Positions 1 through 11,154 of a stretch of DNA of 64,000 nt are shown in pieces. The notes below the pieces were generated by a model. It did no database searches, was not told where the DNA came from, and was given only the letters and a program-made list of their open reading frames with translations. The first letter of the stretch is position 1, and the number at the start of each line of letters is the position of its first letter. This stretch comes from Alligator mississippiensis. Taxonomy: Eukaryota; Chordata; Crocodylia; Alligatoridae. The position numbers and the translations under genes were made by a program. Location of the stretch: the NCBI RefSeq assembly GCF_030867095.1, contig NC_081824.1, forward strand, positions 363,463,829 to 363,527,828. The letters are read 5' to 3'.

Positions 1-165
1 GCACCTTGCACTGCAGCTGGTTGTCCCTGGGGAAGACCCATGCCATGCATGCTCTGGTGTGCAGATAGTTACCCCAGGGGCAGTAGGGGAGGCTGCAGTC
101 AGCACTGGACTGGCCCCAGCAGCCTTACCTGGGGTCCTGTGGGCCTCCTGGGGCTGCAGCAGTGG

Positions 166-1217
166 TTTCATAGTTTCATAGGAGCTAGGGTCAGGAGGGA
201 CCTGAACAGATCATCTAGCCTGACCCCCTGCCACAGGCAGGAATGAATGCTGGGTTCACAAGACCCCAGACAGGTGATTGTCCAACCTCCTCTTGAATTT
301 GCCCAAGGTCGGGGCGAGGACCACTTCCCTGGGAAGTTGGTTCCAGATTTTGGCCACGCTAACTGTAAAATATTGCCTTCTGATCTCTAACCTAAACCTG
401 TTCTCCATCAGCTTATTACCATTGTTCCTCGTCACCCCAGGTGGTGCTGGAGAGAAAAGGGATCTACCTATTTGCTGTTGATCTCCCCTGATGAGCTTGT
501 AGGCAGCCACCAGGTCCCCCCTCAGCCTCCTCTTGCTGAGGCTGAACAGGTTCAGGTCCTTCAGTCTTTCCTTGTAGGGCCAGGCCTGCTGCCCCCTCAC
601 CAAGCGGGTGGCCCTCCTCTGAACCCTCTCCAGGCTGGCCACATCCCTTTTAAAGTGCGGTGCCCAGCACTGGACACAGTACTCCAACTGCGGCCTGACC
701 AAAGTCGCATAGAGGGGGAGTATCACTTCTCTGGACCAGCTTGAGATGTACCTTTGGATGCATGACAAGGTATGGCTGGCCTTGCTGGCTGCGTTCTGGC
801 ATTGGCGGCTCATGTTCATCTTGGAGTCAATAATGACTCCAAGATCCCTTTCCTTTTCTGTGCTTTCAAGAAGGGAACTCTCCAGCCTGTATGTATGCTG
901 TGGATTCCTTCTCCCAAGGTGCAGCACCCTGCATTTGTCTACATTGAACCCCATCCTATTTTTATCTGCCCACTTCTGTAGTATGTCTAAATCTAGTTGC
1001 AGCCTCTCTCTCCCTTCAAATGTGTCCATCTCGCTCCACATCTTAGTGTCATCAGCAAACTTGGACAGTGTGCTTTCCACCCCCTCGTCCAAGTCGCTAA
1101 TGAAGATGTTAAACAGTGCAGGCCCGAGGACCAAGTCCTGGGGTACCCCACTGCTCACATCTCGCCAGGTTGAGTACAACCCGTCCAGCACTACTCTCTG
1201 GATGCGCCCCATCAGCC
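166..1217 (-). mobile_element. CR1 LINE, 3' part (C-terminal half of reverse transcriptase)
   Basis: Read on the minus strand this is the 3' third of a CR1 non-LTR retrotransposon. An open stretch of about 318 residues (1212 to 256) has SGVPQ, VLGPALFNIF, the catalytic FADD motif (FADDTKMW), LPLYATLVRPQLEYCVQ, WAPHFKRD and the C-terminal KRRLRGDLVAAYK block, all in the CR1 order. The 3' UTR ends at about 166 with two TTTCATAG units (ATTCTATGATTC-like tail). The copy is 5'-truncated within the RT domain, the usual CR1 insertion form. The SGVPQ motif is followed by D rather than the usual G, so it is probably inactive. No flanking duplication was seen. Confidence 0.95.
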
Positions 1218-1547
1218 AATGGTGATTCTGCTGTGCAGAGCCTGGCTGGCAGTTGCTCTGCTTTTTTTTCCTCCACAGGTTTTTTTTTTACCCCTGGATA
1301 TACACTATTATAATTACACTGGCTTGGTTCCACCCTCTGTTCCTTTCTTTAGTCTCTAGTCTTTAGTCCAAGTCAATGTCACTGTCCCCGTCATTGCTAT
1401 TACTATACTCTTTGTCATCACAGTTTCCTTTTCCTCTGTCCTCATTGCTCAATATGGTTTCCTCTTTGCTGTCCCTGACTTCTTCCACATTGTCACTGCT
1501 CACTTCCCCAGATGGGGTGTCTTTAAATATTCTGTGCCAGTTTGCAC
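1218..1547. other. no gene recognised
   Basis: T-rich sequence with pyrimidine runs (around 1262 and 1278) and no recognisable coding region or repeat family. Confidence 0.5.
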
Positions 1548-1947
1548 TGAAGGTTATTGCTCCCAGGCGCCATGTTTACGTGTGCACTTGGGACCACAGC
1601 ATGTTGAGCTGTCAGGGGGTCAGCCTGCCAGCCTGGGGCTGCTCTGACCCAGCTCAACGTACTGCAAAAGGGCTGGTTGGTGCACAAGGGTGGCCCAGTG
1701 CAGCAGGAAGCCCCCACACTGAAGCACCCTCGTGCCCCAGCCAGCCTTGTCAGCATCTACATGTGCATTGCAGTGCACTAAATAATGCTGCCATAGGATA
1801 GTACTTGTGTTGACAAGTACTAACCAACAGAGGCATTTATTAGTTTACTGTGGCCTAATAGGACCATGTGTATTGGCGCTGAGACTTTACTGTGGAACTA
1901 ATTAGGCAACTCCACAGTAACTGTCTTGTGTAGATGCACCCAGTTTG
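1548..1947 (-). mobile_element. MITE-like DNA element, family A, copy 1
   Basis: This about 400-bp non-coding element resembles the one at 2873-3343 in the opposite orientation. Read on the minus strand it begins CTGGGTGCATCTACACAAG and continues with GACTAATTAG-like and 'CAGTAAAG' blocks. The GC-rich centre (GAGCTGGGTCAGAGCAGCCC in reverse) is shared with the other copy. The outer edge resembles the 'TGTCTACACGA' edge of 49274-49490. No transposase is encoded, so it is non-autonomous; the superfamily (PIF/Harbinger or hAT) cannot be decided without a consensus. Confidence 0.6.
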
Positions 1948-2324
1948 TCATTTCCTAGGTCTATGTACTGCCTTTTGGGCCAAAGGTATGTGGGTCCAGC
2001 CCCCTCATAAGCGTTATCATTCAGGTAAGTGCCTTCCCTCTAAGCAATGATAAAGGCACGTAATAGGTAGCCCTGCATCACATAACTAAGTGGGGGAAGT
2101 TCACAAGCATGCTTATTTTTACCATTTCCTATAGGTAAATTTCTGCTCAGTGCATTTGTGCTGTGGAGATAGATAAGGCTGACTACTGAGAGAATAAGAG
2201 AACAATATTCCTCCCTGGGTGGAATAAGATCACTCTCCTACAGGAGACATATTTTTAGGTGAGCAGACCCTAGCCTTAGGCATCTAATAGGCAAAATAGG
2301 ATCTGTACCCATGCTTCCAAATGG

Positions 2325-2740
2325 GGTTGTGCAAATAACAGTTTTTTTGTGTATAGAGTGTTATTTTTTTTTCATTTCAGTAGTTGGATGGAAAAAACAG
2401 GGGGGAAAAATCGTTTCAAGTTGACCCAAAGTGGATTTTTGTCTGTTTTTGTTTTCTCACCAAAACAGAAAATCAAAGTCCAGGCAGAACAAAATATTTC
2501 ACTTGACCCAAAACAAAACTATTTTTCTTTTTTCAGATATTTTTATTGAAACAAACTGATTTTGAAATGAACAAGCTAAATGCTTTGTTGCAAAACTATC
2601 AAATGAAACATTTTGACATTTTTTCAGTGTTTTCTGTTTCTTTTTTGGCTGAAATTATCCACCAATGATTCCATCAGGAATAATTTTGGCCAACAAAATT
2701 GCATTTTTCATCAAATAAGATTTTCAGTGAGAAAATGTAC
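2325..2740. repeat. A/T-rich interspersed repeat, unclassified
   Basis: A long run of short A and T homopolymers with repeated phrases such as CAAAACAAAAC, GAAACATTTTG and CCAACAAAATT. It looks like an old non-autonomous DNA element with TTTTCA/TGAAAA inverted motifs. No open frame carries a recognisable domain. The family is not identified. Confidence 0.35.
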
Positions 2741-2872
2741 TACCCTCCCCCCAGTTGCAAGTTGCACCCAAAGTAAGCTCCCTTTAACCCAAGCTAGGAC
2801 AAAAGCTTTGGATTTTGGAGACAAATAGGTTTTAACTACACTGTGATACAATGGCTTACTGCAACATAGATG

Positions 2873-3343
2873 GCATGTCTACACGAGACGTGTACTGCAG
2901 AGGAGACTAATTAGCTCCTCAGTAAAGATTTCACGTCTACATGTGCCGCCCTATTAGGGCACAGGAAACTAATTAACTCTTCACCAGGCTTGCAGCAGTA
3001 TTTACAAGTACTAGCCTTCTTCAGAGTTTTCTACTCCGCAGCATCACACATGTAGACACTGACATAGCTGGCTGGAGCACAAGGGTGCTTCATTGTGGGG
3101 GCTGCCAGCTGGCTATCCCCAAACTGGAGCACCCTTGTGCCCCAGCTAGCCTCTCCACATCACATTGAGCTGGGTCAGAGCAGCCCCAGGCCGGCAGAAA
3201 AACCTCATGGGCCTCCTGCCAGCTGGGGCTCCTTCAACCTGGCTCAACATGCTACAGTCCCAGGTGCCCATGTAAACACAGCACCTGGGAGTAATAAATT
3301 CTTGCTGCATGCTAATAGCACATGTAGGTGCACCCAGGGACTA
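2873..3343 (+). mobile_element. MITE-like DNA element, family A, copy 2
   Basis: Starts GGCATGTCTACACGAGACG and ends CACATGTAGGTGCACCCAG, imperfect terminal inverted repeats of about 18 bp. The interior contains GACTAATTAG, a TTACAAGTACTA block and a GC-rich centre (CACCCTTGTGCCCCAGC) shared with 1548-1947 in inverted orientation. It is non-coding and non-autonomous. The two copies are about 1 kb apart and face each other. Confidence 0.6.
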
Positions 3344-4552
3344 TTCTATGATGGGACAACATATGGAGTGCACCTTCCATTATCCATCCCTGACTGAACA
3401 GTCTTCTGAGGGGCTAGGCACCTCTGTTTCCATTATGCTCTGGTTCTTAAAGCCAATATTCTCAGCCCATATGTCAGATATTAAGCACCTTTTGAGAGGG
3501 ACAGAAGCTCCTCAGCACTCGGTGAGAGTGTTCAGCACCTAGCAAGACTGGAACATATTTTAAAAGTATTCATTTAAAAACCATACAGAAAGGGAAAGCA
3601 AGGCATGGGCGAAAGATTGGGGGGGAGCATATATACATAAAGAGAGAGAGAGAGAGAGAGTCTACTGAAATAAACCTACAATATTTTGTTGGTTAGTGTA
3701 TGATCTGATATTCAAATGATTGCACAGTGAAATAAATATGTAGGTAATAAACACAAGTAGGTATTCACTGTAAACACAGTGAATCAACACCAGTTATCAA
3801 AATCTGTAAACATGACAGGGGGAGGATATAAAATTACCTTGTAACACATGACCCCAGCACAGTAAGCAATCTATAGTACATGACTCTACTGTTTAATGTG
3901 AAGCCTCTTTGCAAGCAGACATACTAGGAAGCAATCTCTTACTGCTTATAAATTAATTTTGAATTGACTTTATTAATACCAAATAAGAGCACATTGTACC
4001 ACTAATAACAACACATATTATAAATATGTAAATGGAACTAGATTACCATAATTAACAGAAATAATAAACTGCACACATTTAGCATAACTTTGAAAATCAC
4101 TAATGGAAAACTATACTAGTTTGTTTTTTTTTCCCCTCTCCTACTCTGAATAGTCAAGAATCATGCATAATGGAACAGCACAGTCTGCAGCTGGTAACAG
4201 CAGGCTAGCTCACAAGAGATATTTTAAATGTGCTTTTATTAACATGAGGAGAAGGCCTTTCAACTGATCCCTGAAGCAATTGCTTCAGAGGAAATCTTAA
4301 GGAGACAGACAGCATTATAAAATGTATGAGTAAATAGTGATCCTTAGAAGACAATGTCTTGAGATACTGTTTTCTCTATAATATTATATCTGTCTTTACT
4401 GAGGACCTGATCCAAAACAAAAGAAAGGCTCCTACATCAGTGGGTTTGAGGCCAAGTTCTGAGTGCAGAATAAAGCTATTGAAATTGCTCATAATGTTGA
4501 TATATGGAAAGAAAGACATTCCATGATAATATATGAAATTGGTGTTACAATT
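3344..4552. other. AT-rich intergenic sequence, no gene recognised
   Basis: No coding region or identifiable repeat family, apart from an (AG)10 microsatellite at 3641-3660. Base composition is uniformly AT-rich. Confidence 0.5.
3641..3660. repeat. (AG)10 microsatellite
   Basis: Twenty bases of uninterrupted AG dinucleotide. Confidence 0.95.
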
Positions 4553-4755
4553 AGAGATGAGACTAAGCTGTAAATCTGGATTTGACTGGCACTTCAGACA
4601 TGCATTTTTCTCAACTGTTCCCCCTCCTAAAAGGGGGAATTATCATAAAGGCGGGAGGCAGCTCTGAATATGGGTACTAATCTGAGTCCAATTCCAATCT
4701 CTTCCACGAAGTTTTAGGGAATTTGATTTCAATATTTTGTTTTTGGCTCATCTCA
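4553..4755. mobile_element. short MITE-like element
   Basis: GAGATGAG at 4554-4561 is mirrored by CTCATCTC at 4747-4754, giving short terminal inverted repeats around about 200 bp of non-coding DNA. Assignment to a DNA transposon family is tentative. Confidence 0.4.
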
Positions 4756-5724
4756 GATTTAAATAAGCAAAACCATTCACATATATAGACTTTTAAGCTG
4801 ACCTATAGAGGGACCAGGTGGCTTCATGGAGCAATTATAGAACACAGAGACCCAGACCTTGTATATTTAAAGATCAAGTGACTGAATTTTGCTACAGTCT
4901 CTTGTCTATTTGATGCAGAGACATAGATCACTGCCTTGGGCAGCCCAGCAATATCCAGCTAGGTGCTGGCTGCCATAGTGCTGTTGGGACTATTTTTGTG
5001 CCACCCAACAAAAGCAGCAACCTGAGACCCTGGGCTGCTGCTCTTGTCACCCCTCCTCCCCTCCTCACCCCCTACCACCCCTGCAAATTAAGCTACTGGT
5101 TTGATGACCTTCTTGTATACAGGTATCATGAAAAGCTGTAAATGGCATCCTTGGTGGCAGTTTCAGCAGAAACAGGAAGGAACAAATGGCACAGTTGCAA
5201 CTAATGGGCGGCCTGTCTATTATGGGCATCTAAAAGGGAGACATGGGAAAGCTAGCAGAATCTTTTTAAGCAAGAACATATTAAGATCTTGTACCGTATG
5301 TTAGGGTTGAGATACATTGGCAGACCAGTTCCTCAGGCATTTGCATTGCTATAGTAAGCGTTCTGTGGATAACCAGAAGAGTTTCAGCCACAGAGCTGTC
5401 ATTCTAGCACTTTTCATGATCACGAAAACAAACATAAAAGGACCTTCTAGAAGTTAGGTAGGAACAGGTTAAAAGTAAGCTAATGCAATTTTGGTTTAGA
5501 ACTGTCAAATTCCAGTGAGATTAGCACAAGGGAAGGAAAGAGGATTGTCTGTTAGAAGAGCATTGAAAAGCTGAAATGATGCTGAATCAAAACTTCGGAT
5601 CTTATATCACCCAGACTACAAGGCCAAAAAGGGAAAAATTGCAGGGATATCTGATCTCTGTTTGCAACTGTCTCTCATCTCTGATTTTAACACTAGTTGG
5701 TGGGATGACTATAGGAATGGGCAG
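4756..5724. other. intergenic sequence, no gene recognised
   Basis: No supported gene. A GC-richer patch at about 4930-5095 (TGGGCAGCCCAG; runs of CCCCTCC) may be a remnant of an older repeat, but I cannot place it. Confidence 0.45.
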
Positions 5725-8222
5725 ATTTCATAGATTTCATAGACATTAGGGCTGGAAGGGACCTCGGAAGATCATCGAGTCCAGCCCCCCGCCCAAAGGG
5801 CAGGAAGTCAGCTGGGGTCATAGGATCCCAGCAAGATAAGCATCCAGTTTCATCTTGAAGGTGTTCAATGAAGGCGCTTGAACAACCTCCGATGGCAGGC
5901 TGTTCCAGACCTTGGGGGCTCGGACAGTAAAGAAATTCTTCCTTATGTCCAGCCTGAAACGATCTTGTAGTAGTTTGTGACCATTCGACCTCGTCATCCC
6001 TTGGGGTGCTCTGGTGAACAAACGTTCCCCCAGATACTGGTGGTCACCCCTGATAAACTTGTAGGTGGCCATCAGATCACCCCTGAGCCTGCGCTTTTCC
6101 AGGCTAAAGAGCCCCAGGGCTCTCAGCCTGTCATCGTAGGGTCTGCTTCCCTGACCTCTGATCATGCGCGTGGCTCTGCTTTGGACTCTCTCAAGCTTCT
6201 CCACATCCTTTTTGAATTGTGGAGCCCAAAACTGGACGCAGTACTCCAGCTGCGGCCTCACTAAGGCCGAGTACAGGGGGAGAATGACGTCCCGGGATTT
6301 GCTTGAGAAGCATCTATGGATGCAAGCCAGCGTTTTGGTCGCTTTACTAGCCGCAGCATCGCATTGCAGGCTCATGTTCATCTTGTGGTCAATGATGACC
6401 CCCAAGTCTCTTTCTTGCATAGTGCTAGCCAACATAGCACTGCCGAGCCTATAAGGATGCTGCGGGTTTTTTTTCCCAAGGTGGAGAACCTTGCATTTAT
6501 CAGCGTTGAACACCATCAGATTCTCATCTGCCCACTTGCTGAGCCTGTCCAGGTCAGCCTGGATCATCCGCCTGTCTTCTGGTGTGGATGCTTTGCCCCA
6601 AAGTCTGGTGTCATCGGCGAACTTGGCTAGTCCACTTCTGACTCCAGTGTCCACATCATTAATGAAGATGTTGAACAGTATGGGTCCAAGGACAGAGCCC
6701 TGGGGGACCCCACTGGTCACAGGACACCACGATGAGTGACTTCCATCAATTACTACCCTCTGGGTCCGACCCTGGAGCAATTTTCCAGCCAGTGGATCGT
6801 GGAGGACCCAAGGCGACAATTGGCCAGTTTCTCCAAGAGACGATCATGGGACACCAGATCGAAGGCTTTTTTGAAGTCAAGATATATGACATCAATCTCA
6901 TCTCCCTTGTCCAGGTGATAGGTCACCTGGTCATAGAAGGAAATGAGATTGGTCAAGCAAGACGTACCTGCAACAAACCTGTGCTGGCTATCCCTTAAGA
7001 TGTTGGCATCGGCCAGTCCATTAAGGATGGCCTCCTTAATAAACTTTTCTAAGATCTTCCCCGGGATAGAAGTCAGGCTGATGGGCCTATAGTTAGCCAG
7101 ATCCACTTTCCTCCCTTTCTTGAAGATAGGCACCACATTGGCCTTCTTCCAGTCTTCGGGCACTACACCAGAGCGCCAAGAGTTTTCAAAGATCCGTGCT
7201 AGAGGCTGGGCTATGATGCTCGCCAGCTCCTTGAGTACCCTGGGGTGAAGATAGTCAGGGCCGGCTGACTTGAAGGTATCCAGCTTCTCAAGATGTTCCT
7301 TCACGAAGTCAGCATTAACGGAGGGCAGGGGATCACCCTCACCCGGACTTCCCGGCCCAGTAGCGGGCATGGGCGTCCCATGGGGCTGATGAAAGACCGA
7401 CGCAAAGTACCTATTTAATAGGTTGGCTTTTTCCTGGGCGTCAGTTGTCAGTTGCCCCATCTGGTTCAGCAGGGGTCCAACCTTGCCCCTGCTTTTCCTC
7501 CGGCTCCCCACATATCTGAAAAAGGACTTTTTATTGTCCTTGATGCTCAAAGCTAGCTGGAGTTCAGTTGCAGCCTTGGCTTTCCTGGTCTGCTCCCTAC
7601 AGGACCGGACCAGTGCAGAATAATCCTCCTTGGAGGTGACTCCCATCCTCCATCCTTTGTAGGCCTTTCTTTTTAGCCTCAGGAGGTCTGCTAGGTCCCT
7701 GGAGAGCCAGGGGGGCTGCTGTGCCCTCTTGTTGCCTTTCCTCCGAGATGGAATAGACTTAGTTTGTGCATTGAGGATCACTCCCTTGAGGAGCAACCAC
7801 TCTTCTTGAACTCCCCTCTCCCTGTGGTCACAGTCCCTTAGGGCCTCACTGACAAGCCTCCTGAGCTTGTCAAAGTCGGCTTTCCTGAAGTCAAGGACTT
7901 CCGTGTTGCTGACTGACTTGCCAGCTTTTCGGCGGATGGTGAAGGTGATCAGCTCGTGGTCGCTGTCACCCAGCTTCCCATCGATCACTAGGTCGCCAAC
8001 TAGGTCATCCCCAGTAGCCAGCACCAGGTCGAGCAGCGCTTTGCCTCTCGTTGGCCCATAGACTTCTTGAGTCAGGTAGAGGTCATCCACACACGAGAGG
8101 AAGCTCTGCGACCGCTCAGATTTTGCTGAGCAATCCTCCCACGAGATGTCTGGGTAATTGAAGTCACCCATGACAACCATGGTCCTGGAGCAAGCTGCCT
8201 CAGCCAGTTCCTGGACCATGAT
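5725..8222 (-). mobile_element. CR1 LINE, 2.5 kb, endonuclease C-terminus plus nearly complete RT
   Basis: On the minus strand this runs from the end of the APE-type endonuclease through reverse transcriptase to the 3' UTR. Residues 1-90 of the upstream frame (8219 to 6753, 488 aa) show GDFNYPDISWED, LLDLVLAT and SDHELITF (endonuclease). The linker (PPWLSRDLADLL, ALVRSCREQTRKAKA) follows, then RT motifs [32 protein letters not shown] and YLDFKKAFDLVSHDRL. The downstream frame (6819 to 5818, 333 aa) continues with GRTQRVVIDG, SGVPQGSVLGPILFNIF, the catalytic FADDTRLW and the C-terminal thumb. One frame change at about 6770-6800 separates them; otherwise the frame is open. The copy is 5'-truncated, lacking ORF1 and most of the endonuclease. 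The tail at 5725 is two TTTCATAGA units. It is the least decayed CR1 here, hence probably among the youngest. Confidence 0.97.
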
Positions 8223-8693
8223 CTAGGATTTTGAAAAGGAGCTTGCAGATGGTGTGGTGCATCATCCCATATAACACAGTACTTGTTTTTCTCCAGGTAA
8301 AAAGACACTAGAAGATTTACTAATATGCAAGGGGGCTAGGGTTATATTATTCAATTTACCATCAAAGCAAAAACAAATATAATTTAATTGGAATGAGTTA
8401 AAAATCAGTCTGAACGGCTGTTAAATAGGAGCTAGATTACCAGGAGCAGCTAACAGACAGCAGAACTGCAATAAAAACTCAGTCTTGATTAGTGGAATAT
8501 CAACACCATTAAAAAGGACAGAAGGCCATTAACACCTGTGGAATGAAGAGTTTAGAAGGAATAAGGTAGAAGGCAATGAACTATGAAATGCTGCTGTCAC
8601 TGCCAGGCAGTTAGTTTTAAACTTTGGGTGGAGCAGGAATGAAAGGGGGCTGCAACTGGATCTGCCCCTGACAAACAGGTAGTGTGATAAGAG
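8223..8693. other. intergenic sequence, no gene recognised
   Basis: AT-rich, no supported coding region or repeat identity. Confidence 0.5.
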
Positions 8694-8830
8694 AAGTAGT
8701 TAGTCACGTTAGTCTGAGGTCAGGCAGAAGGCAGGGTAGACCTTACAGACCAACTAAAAATATAGAGAGAAAGCATAAACTGTCATGATCTCAAGCTTAC
8801 TTCATCAGATGCTGAAAAAATACACACATA
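8694..8830 (-). mobile_element. Penelope-like terminal repeat with hammerhead-like core
   Basis: Read on the minus strand it has CTGATGAAGTAAGCTTGAGA, then CATGACAG and TTATGC, then TTAGTTGGTCTGTAAGGT and finally CAGACTAACGTGACTAACTA (reverse of 8694-8713). The CTGATGA box plus a GAAA-like box (here GACA) resembles a decayed hammerhead ribozyme core. Hammerhead ribozymes are an established feature of Penelope-like retroelements; assigning this repeat to that group is inference. No protein is encoded. Confidence 0.5.
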
Positions 8831-9220
8831 GAACTTTATAAAAAGGAGTGAATTATTTGAATACAAAAAGCAGGAAGGCAGGAGGGAGAGGAAGGTGAGT
8901 GGGAGATGGGGGCAGTGGTGAGATGAACAAACAAGGAAGCCAGAGGAACAAAGGTGTCACAAAAGTTAATCCAGGTAATGGGATAAGAATCTGTAGTCCC
9001 AGTCTAAAACCTATTTAATGCAATCCAGTCTGTGGATGATTTCTTGTTAAAACTTTTTTTGTGTGATACCATCTTCTCTTGTTCCTTGTGGAATGAGGGC
9101 ACTTGTTAACTACACCTTTAAAAAACAAAAGGTTTGCTGTTTGGTCAAAGGATGGTTGAAAGTCCAAGCTGGTTCTTATTTTATCCTAAAGGTATGATTG
9201 TCAAAACAACTTCTGGTGCT

Positions 9221-9318
9221 GGTGAGGACCAAGATTCATATTAGTTCTTGTCTATTTTTTTTTCTCTTTTTCTGCTTTAGCACTTTATTTTCCAATTTAG
9301 AATTTGATAAATGGTCTG
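9221..9318 (+). repeat. unclassified repeat, also at 13162-13258
   Basis: Close direct match to 13162-13258, including the shared run CATATTAGTTCTTGTCTATT and the later TTTGATAAA. Flanking sequences do not match, so this is an interspersed repeat fragment and not a larger local duplication. Family unknown. Confidence 0.6.
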
Positions 9319-9638
9319 GACCGCCTGTGCAGCAGTAAGTGCAGAATGGAATTAAGAGTTATTTATAGCCTTCATGACTTTAGCCAGCTTTTGTAATGGA
9401 AGAAAAGACCTTTCTAATTCACTCTTCATCATTTTGTAGTTGTCTTTGTTAAACCTACTTACATGTGGCTGGGAACATCAGTACTTCCTTATGACACCAG
9501 CCTTCCTTAATGTACTTAAACTGTGTATTAGGCAAAATGTCAGTGGATCTTTGAACAGAAGGTGTTCCAGACAATCAGTCTATTGTCCCTATTATTTCTT
9601 TTGGTCTGTCTATCATTAAACATATCTTCGCATGCTGG

Positions 9639-9684
9639 CGCGCGTGCGCACACGCGCACGCACGCACACACACACACACACACA
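9639..9684. repeat. alternating CG/CA purine-pyrimidine tract
   Basis: CGCGCGTGCGCACACGCG grades into (CA)n. Strict pyrimidine-purine alternation over about 46 bp has Z-DNA potential. It is one of the few CpG-dense spots outside the TMTC4 promoter. Confidence 0.9.
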
Positions 9685-9877
9685 AAGTCTTTTAAAGTAA
9701 ACTTAGCTTTTTGTCTAAAGTATTTTTCATCTAAATCCCCTGTTAAACTACTGTTTAGGGTGATGGCAAAGGACTCACATGCAGAGTATGGCCATAAACT
9801 TAGTGTACCCAGGAGCAATGTTCTCAAACATACCACACTACTCCATACAGGCTACCTCCTGTAATGGAAGCAGGACA

Positions 9878-10075
9878 GCTACATCTACAGGTTACAGCAG
9901 GCAGACTAATTAGTATAGAGGCAGGCTAACTGGCATTGTCAACAAAAAGTACTAATTACCTTGTCGACATAGTGCACATAGTATATTGCTTCCAGTTTAG
10001 AAGACAGTGTGCATAGAGCAGTGCAGCATGCTTGAGGGAGCTATTTCTAGGGCATGTTGAATTTGTTGCACGTTT
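9878..10075. mobile_element. degenerate MITE-like fragment, possibly family A
   Basis: Contains CTACATCTACAGG, CAGACTAATTAG and an AAAGTACTAATTACC block like those in the elements at 1548-1947 and 2873-3343. Ends are not clear. Confidence 0.35.
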
Positions 10076-10111
10076 CTTTGCAGTAGATAGCAGCATATTC
10101 TGTTATTTCTC

Positions 10112-10242
10112 TATGGCAGGCAAGGTTCTTTGAGCAGATATGATATCTTTTATTAGACCAACTGAGTAGTTAGAAAAAAGTTCTTAGCAAGCTTTCAGGC
10201 GCAATCACCCTTCTTCAGGCATAGGAAGTCTCTATAGTATTT
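10112..10242 (-). mobile_element. Penelope-like terminal repeat
   Basis: The plus strand shows GATATCTTTTATTAGACCAA then AAGCTTTCAGGCGCAATCA and CCCTTCTTCAGGCATAGG. On the minus strand this reads CCTGAAGAAGGGTGATTGCG, then CCTGAAAGCTTGC. The same block recurs at 36182, 39745, 45036, 45237, 45468 and 48376. It is non-coding. Confidence 0.65.
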
Positions 10243-11154
10243 CTCTATAGTATTTCAAACAAATCTTGTGTTCTTTTTTCAACATATTACTTTTCCTTAG
10301 ACATAGCTTAACATCCTGTCGGGGCACAGGGAAAAATTCTTCTGTTACATGGGCATGGAGTCCAGGCATCTCTGTGACTTGGGTAGAATTTTGCCCACAG
10401 CATTGCAATAAAACCCTTCCACAGTATATCCAGAGTTACTCCCAGGCCACCAGTTGTTATATATGACACATCTGTGTCAACAGTTTCTTCCTCCTATAGA
10501 TAGCAGCAGAACTTGGAATAACAGGGGGAGGTGGTATAGAGGGAGAGTACATTCTTCAGCTGAGTAAACAGTGAGGATGAAGAATACTGCAACCCTGTGG
10601 TAACAGAGCCAGCTGCCAGCTCCAAAACACATATGTCAAATGTCAAACAATGGCTATAAACTGAAGCACACATAATAAGCTAACTGGTGATAGAAACATA
10701 GCAGAGACCCCAGGATTTTCCCTAGGCCCCTCACTAAAAGCATGTACTGTTATGGAAGCATCCTGGATGCAAGTAAAGGCATAGTTATTTCTTTGTAGAG
10801 CGCATAGTCTAAAGGGAGATATGATAAAAAAGGTAAGGATCATGCATGAAGAGAAAAAGGGAAAGAAGGGTAATGCTTTGAATAGCATGGCCATACAGAC
10901 AAGCACATACAGAGCTTGCTGTTCCATTCTTATCCTTATTTAGTTCACCCCCCAGAGGTGACATGACAAAGCTAAGGTTTTGAAAGAGATTTGAAGAAGT
11001 AGCATAGGTTGTCATGGCCTCTCTCCTCCCTTCCCCAGAGAAAGCACAAGGTGCAACACTGAAATGCCCGCACAAGGGTAACTAGGAGGCAACAGAAAAT
11101 TACATAGCCCCATCTGCCACAGGTTGTTTACCATAATAACCTCACTGGGTGCAT
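10243..11154. other. intergenic sequence, no gene recognised
   Basis: No supported exon or repeat family. AT-rich to neutral composition. Confidence 0.5.
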
